A DNA stretch of 64,000 nt from Blastocatellia bacterium AA13 (GTDB lineage: Bacteria; Acidobacteriota; Blastocatellia; UBA7656). Under the pieces are notes generated by a model. The model did no database searches and had not been told where the DNA came from. It was given only the letters and a program-made list of their open reading frames with translations. Position 1 is the first letter of the stretch, and each line of letters begins with the position of its first letter. The position numbers and the translations under genes are program-made. Below, piece by piece: positions 61,843 through 64,000 of the stretch. Location: positions 248,001-312,000 of the forward strand of contig QHVH01000007.1 in the NCBI GenBank assembly GCA_003222245.1, given 5' to 3'.

Positions 61843-63768
61843 ATGAAAACTGGAATGATTATGGCTGCGGCGCTCATGATTGCGATGAGCGCTGTTTTGG
61901 TTCCTGGGGCCCCTATGCAGAAAACAACTACAACCGTCCCGCTGATTCCGCTAAAGGATTTCTTCCGCAACCCAGAAAAAACCGAGTTTGAGCTTTCTCC
62001 CAACGGAGAGTATCTGGCATTCATGCAGCCGTGGGAAAAGCGGTTGAATGTCTTTATTCAGAAGATTGGATCCGACACGGCGGTGCGAGTTACCAACGCA
62101 AAAGAGCGAGACATCGCCGGCTATGCATGGAAAGGAAACGACAGGATCATATTCCTGCAGGATGCCGGCGGAGACGAGTACTTCCGGCTCTTTTCGGTCG
62201 GAGTCGATGGTTCTAATCCGAAGGATTTGACGCCATTCGAGAAAGTGCGCGCTGACATCATCGACGACCTGCAAGATATACCGAATGAGATGTTGGTCGG
62301 CTTGAACAAGCGCAATCCTCAAATTTTTGACGTCTATCGTATCAATGTCAGCACGGGCGAGATGAAGATGATCGCCGAGAACCCCGGCAATATAACCGGC
62401 TGGCAAACCGATTGGGACGGCAAGCTCCGATTGGCGACCACCACCGATGGAGTCAACAACACGCTTCTTTATCGCAAGAGCGAGAGCGACAAATTCGCTC
62501 CCGTGATAACGACAAGCTTTAAGGAAGGCGTCACGCCGCTCTCCTTCACGTTCGACAATAAGCACATTTACGTCGCGACGAATCTGGGACGGGACAAAAC
62601 CGCGATCGTGAAGTATGACGTCGAAAATAAGAAGGAGTTGGAGACCGTCTTCCAACATCCCGAAGTCGATGTGATGAACCTGCTGTCGTCCAGGGCCAGA
62701 AAGGTCATCACCGGCGTCTCGTTCACAACCGAGAAATCGCACTATAAATTCTTCGACAAAGAACGCGAGGCGCTTCAGAACGAGTTGGAGAAGAGACTGC
62801 CGGGATATGAAGTGCGCGTAGCCGGCTTCGACAGGCAGGAGGACAAGTGCCTCGTTCGAACGTTCAGCGATCGGTCGCTCGGGGCTTATTACTACTATGA
62901 TCTGAAGTCGAAGGACCTCAAGAAACTGGCCGACGACAGTCCGTGGATTAAAGAAACCGACATGGCTGAAATGAAGCCAATTTCTTATCAGAGCCGCGAT
63001 GGGCTGACGATTCACGGATATCTCACTCTACCCAAAGGCATAGCCGCAAAGAACCTGCCTGTTGTAGTCAATCCGCACGGCGGGCCCTGGTATCGCGACT
63101 CGTGGGGCTATAACCCCGAAGTCCAGTTTCTGGCGAACCGTGGATACGCGGTGCTGCAGATGAACTTCCGAGGCTCGACCGGCTACGGAAGGAAGTTCTG
63201 GGAAGCGAGCTTCAAGGAGTGGGGCAAGTCGATGCAGAACGATATTACGGACGGCGTGCAGTACTTGATTAAGCAGGGCGTCGCCGATCCGAAGCGGATA
63301 GCCATCTACGGCGGAAGCTACGGCGGATATGCCACACTGGCCGGGCTTACGTTTACACCCGACTTATATGCCTGCGGAGTCGACTATGTTGGAGTGGCCA
63401 ATCTTTTCACTTTCATGAAATCGATTCCGCCGTATTGGAAGCCTTATCTCGACATGCTGTACGAAATGGTCGGAAATCCCGAGAAGGATAAATCGCTCCT
63501 GGAGACCGCTTCACCGGTCTTTCACGTAGACAAGATCAAAGCCCCGTTGTTGATTGCGCAAGGCGCCAACGATCCTCGCGTCAATAAGAACGAATCCGAC
63601 CAGATGGTTGCCGCGTTGAAGGCCAGAGGAATCGATGTTCCGTACCTGGTAAAGGACAACGAGGGCCATGGCTTCCATAATGAAGAGAATCGATTTGATT
63701 TCTATCGAGCAATGGAGAGCTTCTTAGGGAAATATCTCGGAGGGCGAGTCGAGCGGCAAGGAGACTAG
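61843..63768 (+). CDS. Secreted S9-family prolyl-oligopeptidase-like peptidase
   Basis: 641 residues with a signal peptide (about 1-24). The first 380 residues are a seven-blade-type propeller (FELSPNGEYLAFMQP, SVGVDGSNPKDLTPF). The C-terminal hydrolase has the nucleophile S492 in YGGSYGGYA, D577 in GANDPRV and H609 in NEGHGFHN, the S9 catalytic order. Such enzymes cut short peptides in the periplasm. Good GGAGG site nine or more bases before ATG 61843. Monocistronic, with its own terminator. Confidence 0.93.
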   Translation: MKTGMIMAAALMIAMSAVLVPGAPMQKTTTTVPLIPLKDFFRNPEKTEFELSPNGEYLAFMQPWEKRLNVFIQKIGSDTAVRVTNAKERDIAGYAWKGNDRIIFLQDAGGDEYFRLFSVGVDGSNPKDLTPFEKVRADIIDDLQDIPNEMLVGLNKRNPQIFDVYRINVSTGEMKMIAENPGNITGWQTDWDGKLRLATTTDGVNNTLLYRKSESDKFAPVITTSFKEGVTPLSFTFDNKHIYVATNLGRDKTAIVKYDVENKKELETVFQHPEVDVMNLLSSRARKVITGVSFTTEKSHYKFFDKEREALQNELEKRLPGYEVRVAGFDRQEDKCLVRTFSDRSLGAYYYYDLKSKDLKKLADDSPWIKETDMAEMKPISYQSRDGLTIHGYLTLPKGIAAKNLPVVVNPHGGPWYRDSWGYNPEVQFLANRGYAVLQMNFRGSTGYGRKFWEASFKEWGKSMQNDITDGVQYLIKQGVADPKRIAIYGGSYGGYATLAGLTFTPDLYACGVDYVGVANLFTFMKSIPPYWKPYLDMLYEMVGNPEKDKSLLETASPVFHVDKIKAPLLIAQGANDPRVNKNESDQMVAALKARGIDVPYLVKDNEGHGFHNEENRFDFYRAMESFLGKYLGGRVERQGD

Positions 63769-63805
63769 TCCGGATCGAGGTTATTCATCGAAAGAATAGA
63801 AGTGA

Positions 63806-64000
63806 TCATACGGGCGGGCTGCTCGAGCCCGCCCCTTTCGTTTTTATCCGGCGGCTCACGACGGCCGCCGATTCTCTCTGCTTGCTCCCACTGAACAGGC
63901 GGTAGATCGGAAGCAGCCACCGATATTTCACTCGCCCATAGACATCGAGCAGCCGCCACCCAAGCGTGTGTTTGATTCGCGCAAGTTCTATCGTGAGAGA
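63806..64000 (-). CDS. C-terminal end of a surface-glycan protein (partial)
   Basis: On the minus strand an open frame enters from the right edge and stops at 63806. Its 64 residues contain LARIKHTLGWRLLDVYGRVK and LLPIYRLF, a close match to the linker LTRLKSSLGWRVLNLYGPLK of the 858-residue glycosyltransferase at 14954-17530. It is therefore probably the end of a glycosyltransferase or methyltransferase with a C-terminal coiled coil. The last 12 codons overlap the terminator hairpin. Confidence 0.7.
   Translation of the reverse strand, partial: SLTIELARIKHTLGWRLLDVYGRVKYRWLLPIYRLFSGSKQRESAAVVSRRIKTKGAGSSSPPV
63812..63845 (+). terminator. Terminator of the S9 peptidase gene
   Basis: GGGCGGGC (63812-63819) pairs with GCCCGCCC (63827-63834), then CTTTCG and five T. 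It lies 44 bases after the S9 stop and also falls in the last codons of the convergent partial gene. Confidence 0.8.

Noticed and set aside
61951-63015. Minus-strand open frame of about 350 codons
   Set aside because: Antisense to the S9 peptidase propeller; composition is that of a shadow and no motif is visible.

Overview
The window looks like a chromosomal stretch from a soil-type Acidobacteriota, most likely class Blastocatellia. This is inferred from gene content only: a carboxypeptidase-like plus TonB receptor, paired c-type cytochrome/copper-monooxygenase-like secreted proteins, a hydrazine-synthase-alpha-like protein with BACON repeats, FG-GAP metzincins and S9 peptidases, in fairly GC-rich DNA with loosely packed, frequently switching transcription units. 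I saw no rRNA, tRNA or CRISPR array by eye.

Layout. 1-2.9 kb: the left edge cuts a contractile tail-like locus (unknown partial gene, tube protein, unusually long sheath). 3-4.8 kb: a Crp/Fnr regulator, a degenerate receiver-domain protein and decayed repeat DNA. 4.8-17.5 kb: secreted metzincin, GT39-type membrane glycosyltransferase, cytochrome c/copper protein, WecB, OPT transporter and a two-domain glycosyltransferase. 18-20.7 kb: SDR / SRPBCC / zinc alcohol dehydrogenase operon. 20.8-34.5 kb: monothiol thioredoxin-like protein, two lipocalin-like paralogues with a second cytochrome c/copper protein, TonB receptor with a Cys-rich secreted protein, TlpA-like thioredoxin, a dead S9 peptidase fragment, HzsA-like BACON protein, QueC and a DUF4432-type mutarotase.

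34.6-48 kb is an accessory region and the most interesting part. It begins with an ECF42-type sigma factor whose C-terminal half is repeated as a frameshifted pseudogene and again as a 75-bp scrap. A REP-associated tyrosine transposase (RAYT) with REP-like palindromes sits between the first two copies. There follow two small two-gene modules (DUF5678-like plus retropepsin-like protease; small protein plus broken HNH nuclease), two near-identical YCII/DGPF genes that both carry the same candidate ECF42 promoter, and between those duplicates a compact cassette of four genes: DNA methyltransferase, PD-(D/E)XK nuclease, winged-helix-like middle protein and Rad50-like ABC ATPase with a four-Cys insert. 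I read this cassette as a candidate, possibly undescribed, three-component ABC defence system paired with a methyltransferase. A DHFR-like/YCII operon ends the region.

48-64 kb: TPR protein, large OmpA-family outer-membrane protein, zinc-ribbon membrane protein, tandem MmcQ/YjbR-like protein, then a long minus-strand run (pyrF, alpha/beta hydrolase, DapA-family lyase, FAD oxidoreductase, DUF1801 protein, adenylate-forming ligase, acyl-CoA-reductase-like aldehyde dehydrogenase), and finally an S9 peptidase and the tail end of another gene whose linker motif matches the 858-residue glycosyltransferase.
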